From Candidatus Levybacteria bacterium RIFCSPLOWO2_12_FULL_37_14 (GTDB lineage Bacteria; Patescibacteriota; Microgenomatia; Levybacterales; UBA12049), in the NCBI GenBank assembly GCA_001782645.1, contig MFPH01000051.1:1-18904 (forward strand): a stretch of DNA of 18,904 nucleotides, written 5' to 3'. The position numbers and the translations under genes are program-made. The notes below the pieces were generated by a model, which worked only from the letters and a program-made list of their open reading frames with translations, had not been told where the DNA came from and made no database searches. This document shows, piece by piece, positions 13,573 through 18,904 of this stretch; within the stretch, counting starts at the first letter, position 1; every line of letters begins with the position of its first letter.

Positions 13573-14124
13573 TTAGAATTTCACCTCTACGTTTTTTCTT
13601 TCAGCGCCAGCTGCTTCAAAGAATTCTTCCTGTTTAAATCCGAACAGGTTGCCAATTACCGAACCCGGAAAATTAACTAAGGTTGAATTATAACCGCTAA
13701 CATTGGTATTAAAGAATTGTCTTGCGTAGGCAATTTTTGCCTCAATATCTGATAATTCTTCCTGCAATGCTAGAAAATTTTTGCTTGCTTTCAAATCAGG
13801 GTAAGCCTCTGAGATTCCGATTAGACTCTTTAAAGCGCTGGACAACATATTGTCAGAAACTGCTTTTTCATGCGTTGAGCTTGCGTTCATTAAGGAAGAA
13901 CGAGCTTTAGTTACATTTTCAAGCAACTCTTTTTCATGTTTGGCGTAACCTTTAACTGTACTAATTAAATTTGGTACTAAATCAACTCTTCTTTTTAGCT
14001 GAACGTCAATTCCGCTGAAAGCTTCTTTGATTCTGACTTTTCCCGTTGCCAAAGCGTTATAAGTGGACCAAACAAAAAGAACTATCAATACGATTGCTAT
14101 TATTAAAATTAATGTTGGAGACAT
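13573..14124 (-). CDS. lemA: LemA family protein
   Basis: 183 aa. One N-terminal transmembrane helix (about 4-23) is followed by a long helical domain with the family signature: RIKEAFSGIDVQLKRRVDLV (32-51), PNLISTVKGYAKHEKELL, YARQFFNTNV and FPGSVIGNLFGFKQEEFFE near the end. LemA proteins are single-pass with the helical bundle outside the cytoplasm; the biochemical role is not settled, though it often sits with HtpX or other M48 proteases. It starts 7 bp after polX and ends 6 bp before htpX, so it is in one operon with both. Confidence 0.95.
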   Translation of the reverse strand: MSPTLILIIAIVLIVLFVWSTYNALATGKVRIKEAFSGIDVQLKRRVDLVPNLISTVKGYAKHEKELLENVTKARSSLMNASSTHEKAVSDNMLSSALKSLIGISEAYPDLKASKNFLALQEELSDIEAKIAYARQFFNTNVSGYNSTLVNFPGSVIGNLFGFKQEEFFEAAGAERKNVEVKF

Positions 14125-14131
14125 ATATTTT

Positions 14132-15901
14132 TCACCCCGCCTTCAGCCATTCTGCAAATTCAGAATAGCTCAACGTATTTATTATATCATTTTTTGTTGC
14201 CCAACCGCGTCTTGCCATTGCTACACCGTATTTCATAAGCATCATTTGATCAACAGCGTGGCTGTCTGTATCAATTACGAGCTTAACGCCATTTTTAACA
14301 GATTCTCTAATTAGAGAATCAGGCAAATCTAGCCTATTCGGCCAGCTGTTAATTTCCAATGCTTTATTATTTTTTTTACAGAAATCAAAAATTTGATCAA
14401 AGTCCAATTCGTATCCCGAACGCTCATTAAGCATTCTGCCTGTTGGGTGAGCCAAGATTTTGGCTTTTGGATGGTTAAGGCCGGCAAGAACTCTCTTGGT
14501 CATTTCTTTCTTGCTCATACCAAATGAACTATGAATTGACACAATTGCCCCATCCAGAAGCTCCAGTGATTTATTATCAATAGCTAGTTTACCTGAGACT
14601 AAAATGTCTATTTCGAGTAATTTAAGTATTCGAACATCTTTAATGTTCGATATAATTTGTTCAATTTTCTCATTTCTTCTTGCAATTAAAGAATATATTT
14701 GATCGTTTGTGTGTCTGGAAACGCTTGGGTTATGTTCGGAAAATCCGATATATTCATAATTCAATTTGTGAGCAAATTCAACCATTTCCGTAATTGAGTT
14801 GTATCCAAGGTCATGGCTTGGCTGAATCGCGAAGTTTGAGTGAATATGTAAATCTCCTTTTATGTCCGAGAGCTCGATTAATTTTGGAAGTTTGTGGGAA
14901 ATCGCAAGTTTAATTTCGCCTTTATCTTCTCTCATCTCCGGAGGAATCCATTCCATTCCCAATGCATTGTAAAACTTTTCTTCCGTATCATATCTCTTAA
15001 GCGCTTCATTTTTATTCAGGTTTTTAATTCCACGTTCGGACAAAGAAAGGTTTTGTTTTAAGGCATATTCACGTAAGCGCACATTATGATCCTTACTGCC
15101 CGTAAAGTGCTGCAGAAGCGCGCCAAAACCCGCTACAGATTGCGTCATAAGATCGATTTGCTTTCCGCCGGAGGTTAAAATCGAGGCTGTTGAAGGACCT
15201 TTTTCTATAACTCGATCTTTGTATGGATAAGCGACAAAGTGTTCGATGACCTTATTAGGTTTATCTGTAGCTACGGCAATATCAATATCTCCAACTGTTG
15301 GCATCATCCGTCTCAAGCTTCCTAAAGGAACTGCCTTCTTTACGGCTGAAGATTGTCCTAGATACGCCAGTATTTTTTCTGCAATTTCTGAGGCATACGA
15401 GAGAATCATTCTGGTGGTTTTTCCTTTGCCCTGCTTGTATTCCAAAAGAACCCTAAGAATATCTTGTTCTGATTTTTCTCCGAAAGTCGGAATTTTGGCG
15501 ATTTCGTGATTTTTAGCCTTAATTATCAAGCCTTCAATAGCAGTTTGAGGATTGTTCAATGACAATTCTTTAGCTAATTTATATGCTTTTTTGGGCCCAA
15601 TTGAAGGAATCTTGATTAAAACAAAAACGGATTCTGGAATACCCTTGAAAACTAAGTTAAAGTGAGCGACTGAACCTGTCCTAAATAGCTCTTCCAACCT
15701 TGATCTTATAGTCGCGCCTATGCCTGCAAGAACATCTAATTTACCTTCTTTATATAAATCTTTAAGCTCAAAGGTTGTCGAAGCTATTGTTTCTGAAGCT
15801 TTTTGGTAAGCGATAATCTGAAAATAAAATTTTTTACCATCTTTAATTGAGTATGCTGCGGCAACGTTCTTGAAAAGCTGAGCTATTTCCTGATTGGTCA
15901 T
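14132..15901 (-). CDS. polX: DNA polymerase X with C-terminal PHP domain
   Basis: 589 aa, normal bacterial PolX length. It is a gap-filling repair polymerase with an attached PHP nuclease. Order: an N-terminal 8-kDa-like domain (about 1-85) and HhH motifs near 95-110 (KIPSIGPKKA) and 136-142; palm with GSLRRMMPTVGDIDI (194-208), where Asp205 and Asp207 bind metal, and the third Asp in QIDLM (250); then the PHP domain from about 348 with DLHIHS (350-355), FSEHNPS (387-393) and HPTGR. The start MTNQEIAQLFKNVAAAYSIK is the family N-terminus. A promoter (TTGAAT, 17 bp, TAGAAT) ends 7 bp before the ATG, so the mRNA is probably leaderless. It is first in an operon with lemA and htpX and divergent from tRNA-Asp. 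Confidence 0.96.
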   Translation of the reverse strand: MTNQEIAQLFKNVAAAYSIKDGKKFYFQIIAYQKASETIASTTFELKDLYKEGKLDVLAGIGATIRSRLEELFRTGSVAHFNLVFKGIPESVFVLIKIPSIGPKKAYKLAKELSLNNPQTAIEGLIIKAKNHEIAKIPTFGEKSEQDILRVLLEYKQGKGKTTRMILSYASEIAEKILAYLGQSSAVKKAVPLGSLRRMMPTVGDIDIAVATDKPNKVIEHFVAYPYKDRVIEKGPSTASILTSGGKQIDLMTQSVAGFGALLQHFTGSKDHNVRLREYALKQNLSLSERGIKNLNKNEALKRYDTEEKFYNALGMEWIPPEMREDKGEIKLAISHKLPKLIELSDIKGDLHIHSNFAIQPSHDLGYNSITEMVEFAHKLNYEYIGFSEHNPSVSRHTNDQIYSLIARRNEKIEQIISNIKDVRILKLLEIDILVSGKLAIDNKSLELLDGAIVSIHSSFGMSKKEMTKRVLAGLNHPKAKILAHPTGRMLNERSGYELDFDQIFDFCKKNNKALEINSWPNRLDLPDSLIRESVKNGVKLVIDTDSHAVDQMMLMKYGVAMARRGWATKNDIINTLSYSEFAEWLKAG

Positions 15902-15907
15902 AAAGTC

Positions 15908-15936
15908 ATTCTAGTTTATTGTTGTACGGAATTCAA
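15908..15936 (-). promoter_or_regulatory. polX promoter (leaderless type)
   Basis: -35 TTGAAT (15931-15936), 17-bp spacer, -10 TAGAAT (15908-15913). The expected +1 falls on the A of the polX ATG (15901). Confidence 0.55.
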
Positions 15937-15950
15937 TTATTTGTTAAAAT
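15922..15950 (+). promoter_or_regulatory. tRNA-Asp promoter
   Basis: -35 TTGTAC (15922-15927), 17-bp spacer, -10 TAAAAT (15945-15950) preceded by TG (extended type). The expected +1 is about 7 nt before the mature tRNA. It overlaps the divergent polX promoter, so the two may interfere. Confidence 0.55.
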
Positions 15951-15963
15951 AGGTGAGTAAGCG

Positions 15964-16037
15964 GGGGTGGTAGCTCAGTTGGCTAGAGCGCTTCCCTGTC
16001 ACGGAAGAGGTCGCGGGTCCGAGTCCCGTTCACCCCG
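15964..16037 (+). tRNA. tRNA-Asp (anticodon GTC)
   Basis: 74 nt cloverleaf. Acceptor GGGGTGG pairs with TCACCCC (last pair G-U). D stem GCTC/GAGC. Anticodon stem CTTCC/GGAAG with loop CTGTCAC, giving GTC. T stem GCGGG/CCCGT (terminal G-U) with loop TCCGAGT. Discriminator G73, as expected for Asp. CCA is not encoded (GCAAAC follows), so the tail must be added by a nucleotidyltransferase. A good promoter lies just upstream. Confidence 0.96.
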
Positions 16038-16061
16038 CAAACTGCTAAATAACTTGATCTA

Positions 16062-16090
16062 TTGTTTTTTAAATAAACTCGTCGTATAAT
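16062..16090 (+). promoter_or_regulatory. Candidate promoter of the LysM gene
   Basis: -35 TTGTTT (16062-16067), 17-bp spacer, consensus -10 TATAAT (16085-16090); this gives a leader of about 33 nt. A second box, AATAAT (16118-16123), ends 7 bp before the ATG and would give a leaderless mRNA, but its -35 is poor. Which is used is unknown. Confidence 0.5.
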
Positions 16091-16129
16091 ACCAACCACA
16101 AACAAACTGCCTCAAAAAATAATAGCCTT

Positions 16130-16750
16130 ATGGCAAAAAAAATTAAGAAGGCAAAGAAAAATTCTCCAAAAATAAAAACACAAAACGGATATATAAGCCG
16201 TATTAAAATTACAGAATCATATACAAGTCTTATTTTGGGAGCCATAGTTGTTTTGATTGTTGGAATTTTATTTGTAACTTTTGCAAAAGGAAATAAAAAT
16301 TTACAGACTAGCTCCATCAAAGACATTTCAGAAATAGAAAACCAGAATTCAAAGACATCGTCAACTTATACGGTAAAATTGGGAGATGATCTATGGACTA
16401 TTTCCGAAAATATTTATAAAGACGGTTTCAAATGGGTTGAAATAGCAAAAATAAACAATTTGGAAAACCCCGGATTAATTTATGCAGGAAATAAATTAGT
16501 TTTACCAACAATAATTCAAGAAAAACAAGCTACAATAAATGCACAAACATCTCCTAAAGCAACCGATAAATCAATACAAAATAATTCAATCACAGGAAAT
16601 GAGCACATCGTAGTAAGAGGCGACAATTTATGGAATATTGCCGTTAGGGCATATGGCGATGGATTTAAATGGCCGGAAATTGCCAAAGCAAATAATTTAC
16701 TAAATCCGAGCATTATTCATTCAGGGAATATTTTTAAAATCCCGCGATAG
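16130..16750 (+). CDS. Membrane-anchored protein with two LysM domains
   Basis: 206 aa. Residues 1-30 are strongly basic (cytoplasmic). Residues 33-53 are a transmembrane helix (LILGAIVVLIVGILFVTF). Residues 54-78 are a polar linker. LysM 1 lies at about 79-127 (YTVKLGDDLWTISENIYKDG, ending GNKLVLP). A Thr/Gln/Ser linker follows, then LysM 2 at about 158-206 (HIVVRGDNLWNIAVRAYGDG, ending GNIFKIPR). LysM binds the glycan strands of peptidoglycan, so the protein probably tethers the membrane to the wall. No catalytic domain is present. It is read rightward between two tRNA genes. The start is ATG 16130; two promoter placements are possible, one giving a 33-nt leader and one leaderless. Confidence 0.88.
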   Translation: MAKKIKKAKKNSPKIKTQNGYISRIKITESYTSLILGAIVVLIVGILFVTFAKGNKNLQTSSIKDISEIENQNSKTSSTYTVKLGDDLWTISENIYKDGFKWVEIAKINNLENPGLIYAGNKLVLPTIIQEKQATINAQTSPKATDKSIQNNSITGNEHIVVRGDNLWNIAVRAYGDGFKWPEIAKANNLLNPSIIHSGNIFKIPR

Positions 16751-16781
16751 TATATTTGTGATAAAATATTGTTATCGCGGG
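16741..16781 (+). repeat. Inverted repeat joining the LysM gene end to the tRNA-Gly acceptor
   Basis: CCCGCGATA (16741-16749) and TATCGCGGG (16773-16781) are perfectly complementary, with a 23-nt loop that contains the tRNA promoter. The left arm includes part of the LysM stop codon, the right arm the tRNA 5' strand. Confidence 0.65.
16759..16767 (+). promoter_or_regulatory. Extended -10 box of tRNA-Gly
   Basis: TGATAAAAT, with expected +1 about 3 nt before the tRNA 5' end. No convincing -35, as is usual for extended -10 promoters. Confidence 0.5.
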
Positions 16782-16847
16782 GTTAGTACACCGGTAGTAT
16801 GCTACCTTCCCAAGGTAGAGAAGCGGGTTCAATTCCCGTACCCCGCT
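16777..16847 (+). tRNA. tRNA-Gly (anticodon CCC)
   Basis: 71 nt cloverleaf. Acceptor GCGGGGT pairs with ACCCCGC. D stem GTAC/GTAT. Anticodon stem CTACC/GGTAG with loop TTCCCAA, giving anticodon CCC (Gly). T stem GCGGG/CCCGT with loop TTCAATT. Discriminator T73, usual for bacterial tRNA-Gly. CCA is not encoded. An extended -10 box (TGATAAAAT, 16759-16767) lies 10 bp upstream. The 5' acceptor strand is also complementary to the 3' end of the LysM gene. Confidence 0.95.
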
Positions 16848-16860
16848 CAACTATTCCCCA

Positions 16861-16890
16861 TTGACGACCAATTCATTCTTTTGATAAAAT
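16861..16890 (+). promoter_or_regulatory. pyrG promoter (leaderless type)
   Basis: -35 TTGACG (16861-16866), 18-bp spacer, extended -10 TGATAAAAT ending at 16890. The GTG start begins 6 bp later, at the expected +1. This is the best-formed promoter in the window. Confidence 0.65.
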
Positions 16891-16895
16891 AAATC

Positions 16896-18593
16896 GTGCA
16901 CACTAAGTACATCTTTGTTTCCGGTGGTGTAATATCGGGTATTGGCAAAGGCACAACTGCAGCCTCTATAGGACTCCTTCTCCAAGCAGCAGGATACAAA
17001 GTCGCTCCAATGAAATTTGAAAACTATCTAAACCTTGATGCCGGAACAATTAACCCTATCGAACATGGAGATCCATTTCTTTGCGAAGACGGAACAGAGG
17101 GAGACATGGATATTGGCACATATGAAAAATATTTGGGTACCGATATGGGCAAAGATAACTTTGTTACCATGGGAAGAATTTATCAGACGGTTATAGATCG
17201 GGAGAGAAGATTTGAGTATGACGGAGAAGATGTGGAAGCGATACCTCACATAACCGATGAGATTACTTCGAGGATCTATAAGGTAGCAAAAGCAAATAAG
17301 TCGGATGTTGTCCTAATTGAATTGGGAGGAACAGCCGGAGAATATCAAAACGTTTTCTACTATGAAGCTTCCCGAATAATGACTTTAAAAAATCCGGGAG
17401 ACGTTCTGCATGTTCATGTTACTTATGTTCCAACACCTTTTCACCTTGGGGAGCCCAAGACTAAGCCGGCGCAACTTTCGGTTCGAACGCTTAATTCAAT
17501 GGGAATTCAACCGGACTTTGTAATAGCCAGATCGGAAAAGTATTTGGACCAAAGAAGAATAGATAGATTTGCTTTGTTTTGCAACATGCATCCCGAAGAC
17601 ATTATTTCCAATCCGGATTTGCCCTCGGCATATGAAATTCCTTTCTTGCTTCATGAACAAGGTCTGGAGAAAAAAATAATGAAAAAACTAGGTATGCCTG
17701 TAAAATCCCCCAAATTAACAGAATGGAAAAATCTTATTGAGAGTATTAAATGCAAAAAAGAAAGACAAATAAAAGTAGCAATTATAGGAAAGTATTTCGG
17801 CACAGGAGATTACCAATTGAGAGATTCTTATGCTGCGCTCTTTGATGCTATGGACCATGCAGGCTGGGTATCCAAAGTAGATATAAAAACAACATGGATT
17901 GATGCGGAAAAAGTAGAATCAGCCATCACTAAAGCTAAGGCGGACAGGAAAGATTGCGATGAAGCATTGAAGGAATTTTTTGGAAAATCACAAGGGATTA
18001 TTGTGCCGATCGGCTGGGGGGAAAGAGGATCCGAGGGCATGATTGCGGCTGCAAGCTTCGCGAGAAAAAATAAGGTTCCCTATCTTGGGCTTTGTTATGG
18101 AATGCAGCTTGCTGTAATAGCGTTTGCCAGAGACGTTCTAGGGTTTAAAGATGCAAATACAACTGAGAATAACCCAAAAACAAAACAACCGGTTATTCAT
18201 TTAATTCCCAGCCAAAAAGAGTTAATGAAAAGAAGAGCATATGGCGGAACAATGAGGCTTGGCGGATGGGAAGCGAAAGTTAAAGAAGGGACCCGTGCAT
18301 ATGCGCTTTATGATAGATATAATGATTTTATCAATAAAGCAAAAGGCTTAACTTCGGAAAGACATAGGCATAGATATGAATTTAATGATAAATACGCTAA
18401 GGATTTTGAAAAAGCCGGGCTGGTCATCTCTGCCAGATCAGTCGTTGAGAATTTGGTTGAGATTATCGAATTGCCAAAAGACCAACACCCTTTCTATTTG
18501 GGGACGCAAGGTCATCCCGAGTATAAAAGCCGTCCGCTTAATCCGCACCCAATCTTCCTGGGCTTCATAGAAGCTTGTAAAAAGCAAGGCTAA
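16896..18593 (+). CDS. pyrG: CTP synthase (divergent)
   Basis: 565 aa (E. coli 545). It makes CTP from UTP with ATP and glutamine. Synthetase domain: P-loop GGVISGIGKGTTAAS (10-24), EDGTEGDMDIG (64-74, with the Mg-binding Asp) and IELGG (141-145). Glutaminase domain: Cys400 in YLGLCYGMQLAV, His540 and Glu542 in TQGHPEYKSRP; GGTMRLG (450-456) is normal. It differs from typical PyrG at sites that are usually fixed: KFENYLNLDAGTINP where most have KLDPYLNVDPGTMSP, and VPIGWGERG where most have VPGGFGxRG around the oxyanion hole. GTG start at 16896: HTKYIFVSGG is the family N-terminus and no upstream start exists. A strong promoter ends 6 bp before the GTG, so the transcript is probably leaderless. 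Confidence 0.95.
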   Translation: MHTKYIFVSGGVISGIGKGTTAASIGLLLQAAGYKVAPMKFENYLNLDAGTINPIEHGDPFLCEDGTEGDMDIGTYEKYLGTDMGKDNFVTMGRIYQTVIDRERRFEYDGEDVEAIPHITDEITSRIYKVAKANKSDVVLIELGGTAGEYQNVFYYEASRIMTLKNPGDVLHVHVTYVPTPFHLGEPKTKPAQLSVRTLNSMGIQPDFVIARSEKYLDQRRIDRFALFCNMHPEDIISNPDLPSAYEIPFLLHEQGLEKKIMKKLGMPVKSPKLTEWKNLIESIKCKKERQIKVAIIGKYFGTGDYQLRDSYAALFDAMDHAGWVSKVDIKTTWIDAEKVESAITKAKADRKDCDEALKEFFGKSQGIIVPIGWGERGSEGMIAAASFARKNKVPYLGLCYGMQLAVIAFARDVLGFKDANTTENNPKTKQPVIHLIPSQKELMKRRAYGGTMRLGGWEAKVKEGTRAYALYDRYNDFINKAKGLTSERHRHRYEFNDKYAKDFEKAGLVISARSVVENLVEIIELPKDQHPFYLGTQGHPEYKSRPLNPHPIFLGFIEACKKQG

Positions 18594-18604
18594 TCTGATA
18601 TAAT
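18575..18604 (+). promoter_or_regulatory. rplS promoter (leaderless type)
   Basis: -35 TTGTAA (18575-18580, inside pyrG), 18-bp spacer, extended -10 TGATATAAT ending at 18604. The expected +1 is the A of the rplS ATG (18611). Confidence 0.6.
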
Positions 18605-18610
18605 ACTTGA

Positions 18611-18904
18611 ATGATAAAAAATATTAATTTTATTGTTGGAGACATTGTTCGGGTACATGAAAGAATTAAAGAAGGCGACCCTTCGGCGGGCTCAGGGCAA
18701 ATCAAATCCAGAATCCAGGTTTTTGAAGGTACTGTTTTAGCATTCAAAGGAAGAGGAGAAAATAAAAGCTTTACGGTAATGAAAATAGTTGGAGATATCG
18801 GAGTTGAAAAAATATTTCCTATCAAGTCTCCAAACGTCGAAAAAGTCGTAGTTAAAGGACATTCAAAAAAGAAAATCAGACGCGCAAAGCTTTATTACAT
18901 GAGA
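18611..18904 (+). CDS. rplS: Ribosomal protein L19 (3' end off the right edge)
   Basis: 98 residues visible, frame open to the edge. L19 lies at the 30S-50S interface. Seen: GDIVRVHERIKEG, SRIQVFEGTVLAFKGRG, FTVMKIVGDIGVEKIFPIKSP and KIRRAKLYYMR, all in family order. The N-terminus is about ten residues shorter than usual. Residues 23-30 (DPSAGSGQ) are extra relative to the family, where the VVEG and RLQAFEG equivalents are only a few residues apart; they are encoded by an imperfect GC palindrome. An extended -10 box (TGATATAAT) ends 7 bp before the ATG, so the mRNA is probably leaderless. It lies 17 bp after pyrG. Confidence 0.93.
   Translation, partial: MIKNINFIVGDIVRVHERIKEGDPSAGSGQIKSRIQVFEGTVLAFKGRGENKSFTVMKIVGDIGVEKIFPIKSPNVEKVVVKGHSKKKIRRAKLYYMR
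18677..18700. repeat. 24-bp in-frame insertion with imperfect palindrome in rplS
   Basis: The core CCCTTCGG...CTCAGGG has CCCT/AGGG ends. It belongs in appearance to the TTCG...GCTCAGGG repeats that recur in Patescibacteria and Chloroflexi contigs (from memory). Translated as DPSAGSGQ. Confidence 0.7.

Noticed and set aside
18565..18825. Minus-strand ORF with PEPAEGSPS opposite rplS
   Set aside because: Shadow of L19; the PEPAEG words are the other strand of the palindromic insertion.
1..18904. CRISPR array, IS element, phage genes, or a new multi-gene defence system
   Set aside because: No spaced direct repeats of CRISPR type, no transposase or integrase, and apart from the toxin-antitoxin pair no defence-like gene cluster.

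Overview
The window is a gene-dense, AT-rich bacterial chromosome segment with very short intergenic gaps. Every essential gene is shorter than or close to its family length. The combination of MurT/GatD, GatCAB, PolX, LemA/HtpX, membrane-anchored LysM and secreted FN3/SdrD-like proteins, tRNAs without an encoded CCA, and almost no Shine-Dalgarno sequences suggests a candidate-phyla-radiation (Patescibacteria) genome, probably Microgenomates-like. That placement is an inference from gene content and style, not from a marker tree. TGA is used as an ordinary stop (polX, gatA, gatC, dnaE), so the recoded SR1/Gracilibacteria code is excluded.

Layout. Bases 1-15901 are all minus-strand genes. Reading in the direction of transcription: polX, lemA and htpX form a tight operon; an unrecognised 196-aa protein follows; then murT-gatD (amidation of the peptidoglycan stem peptide), gatC-gatA-gatB (tRNA amidotransferase) and dnaE (replicative polymerase). 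After dnaE comes an accessory/surface block: a single-pass exported protein, a RelE-type toxin-antitoxin pair, a single-pass protein with a possible hybrid-motif domain, and a large secreted Cys-rich/FN3/SdrD-like protein that runs off the left edge. Bases 15902-18904 are read rightward: tRNA-Asp(GTC), a double-LysM membrane protein, tRNA-Gly(CCC), pyrG and the start of rplS (L19).

Two things stand out. First, at gene after gene a sigma70-like -10 box ends 6-8 bp before the start codon, so the predicted transcription start falls on the start codon itself: the mRNAs look leaderless (polX, the 196-aa protein, murT, gatC, the 271-aa protein, the antitoxin, pyrG, rplS, probably others). Several boxes are of the extended TGn type. 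Second, short repeats of several unrelated families sit inside the reading frames of essential genes and are translated: an arm-and-centre palindrome shared by gatA and the surface protein at 2685-3500, a GC hairpin in murT, an 8-codon palindrome in ribosomal protein L19, a 14-bp palindrome in gatB, and a 7-bp-period tandem repeat in gatB. The 7-bp-period repeats also occupy four of the junctions of the murT-gat-dnaE cluster and supply start codons there. This resembles the Rickettsia palindromic elements in principle, but with several element types within 19 kb.

No CRISPR array, IS element, rRNA, riboswitch or origin was seen. There is no gene-free stretch above 300 bases.
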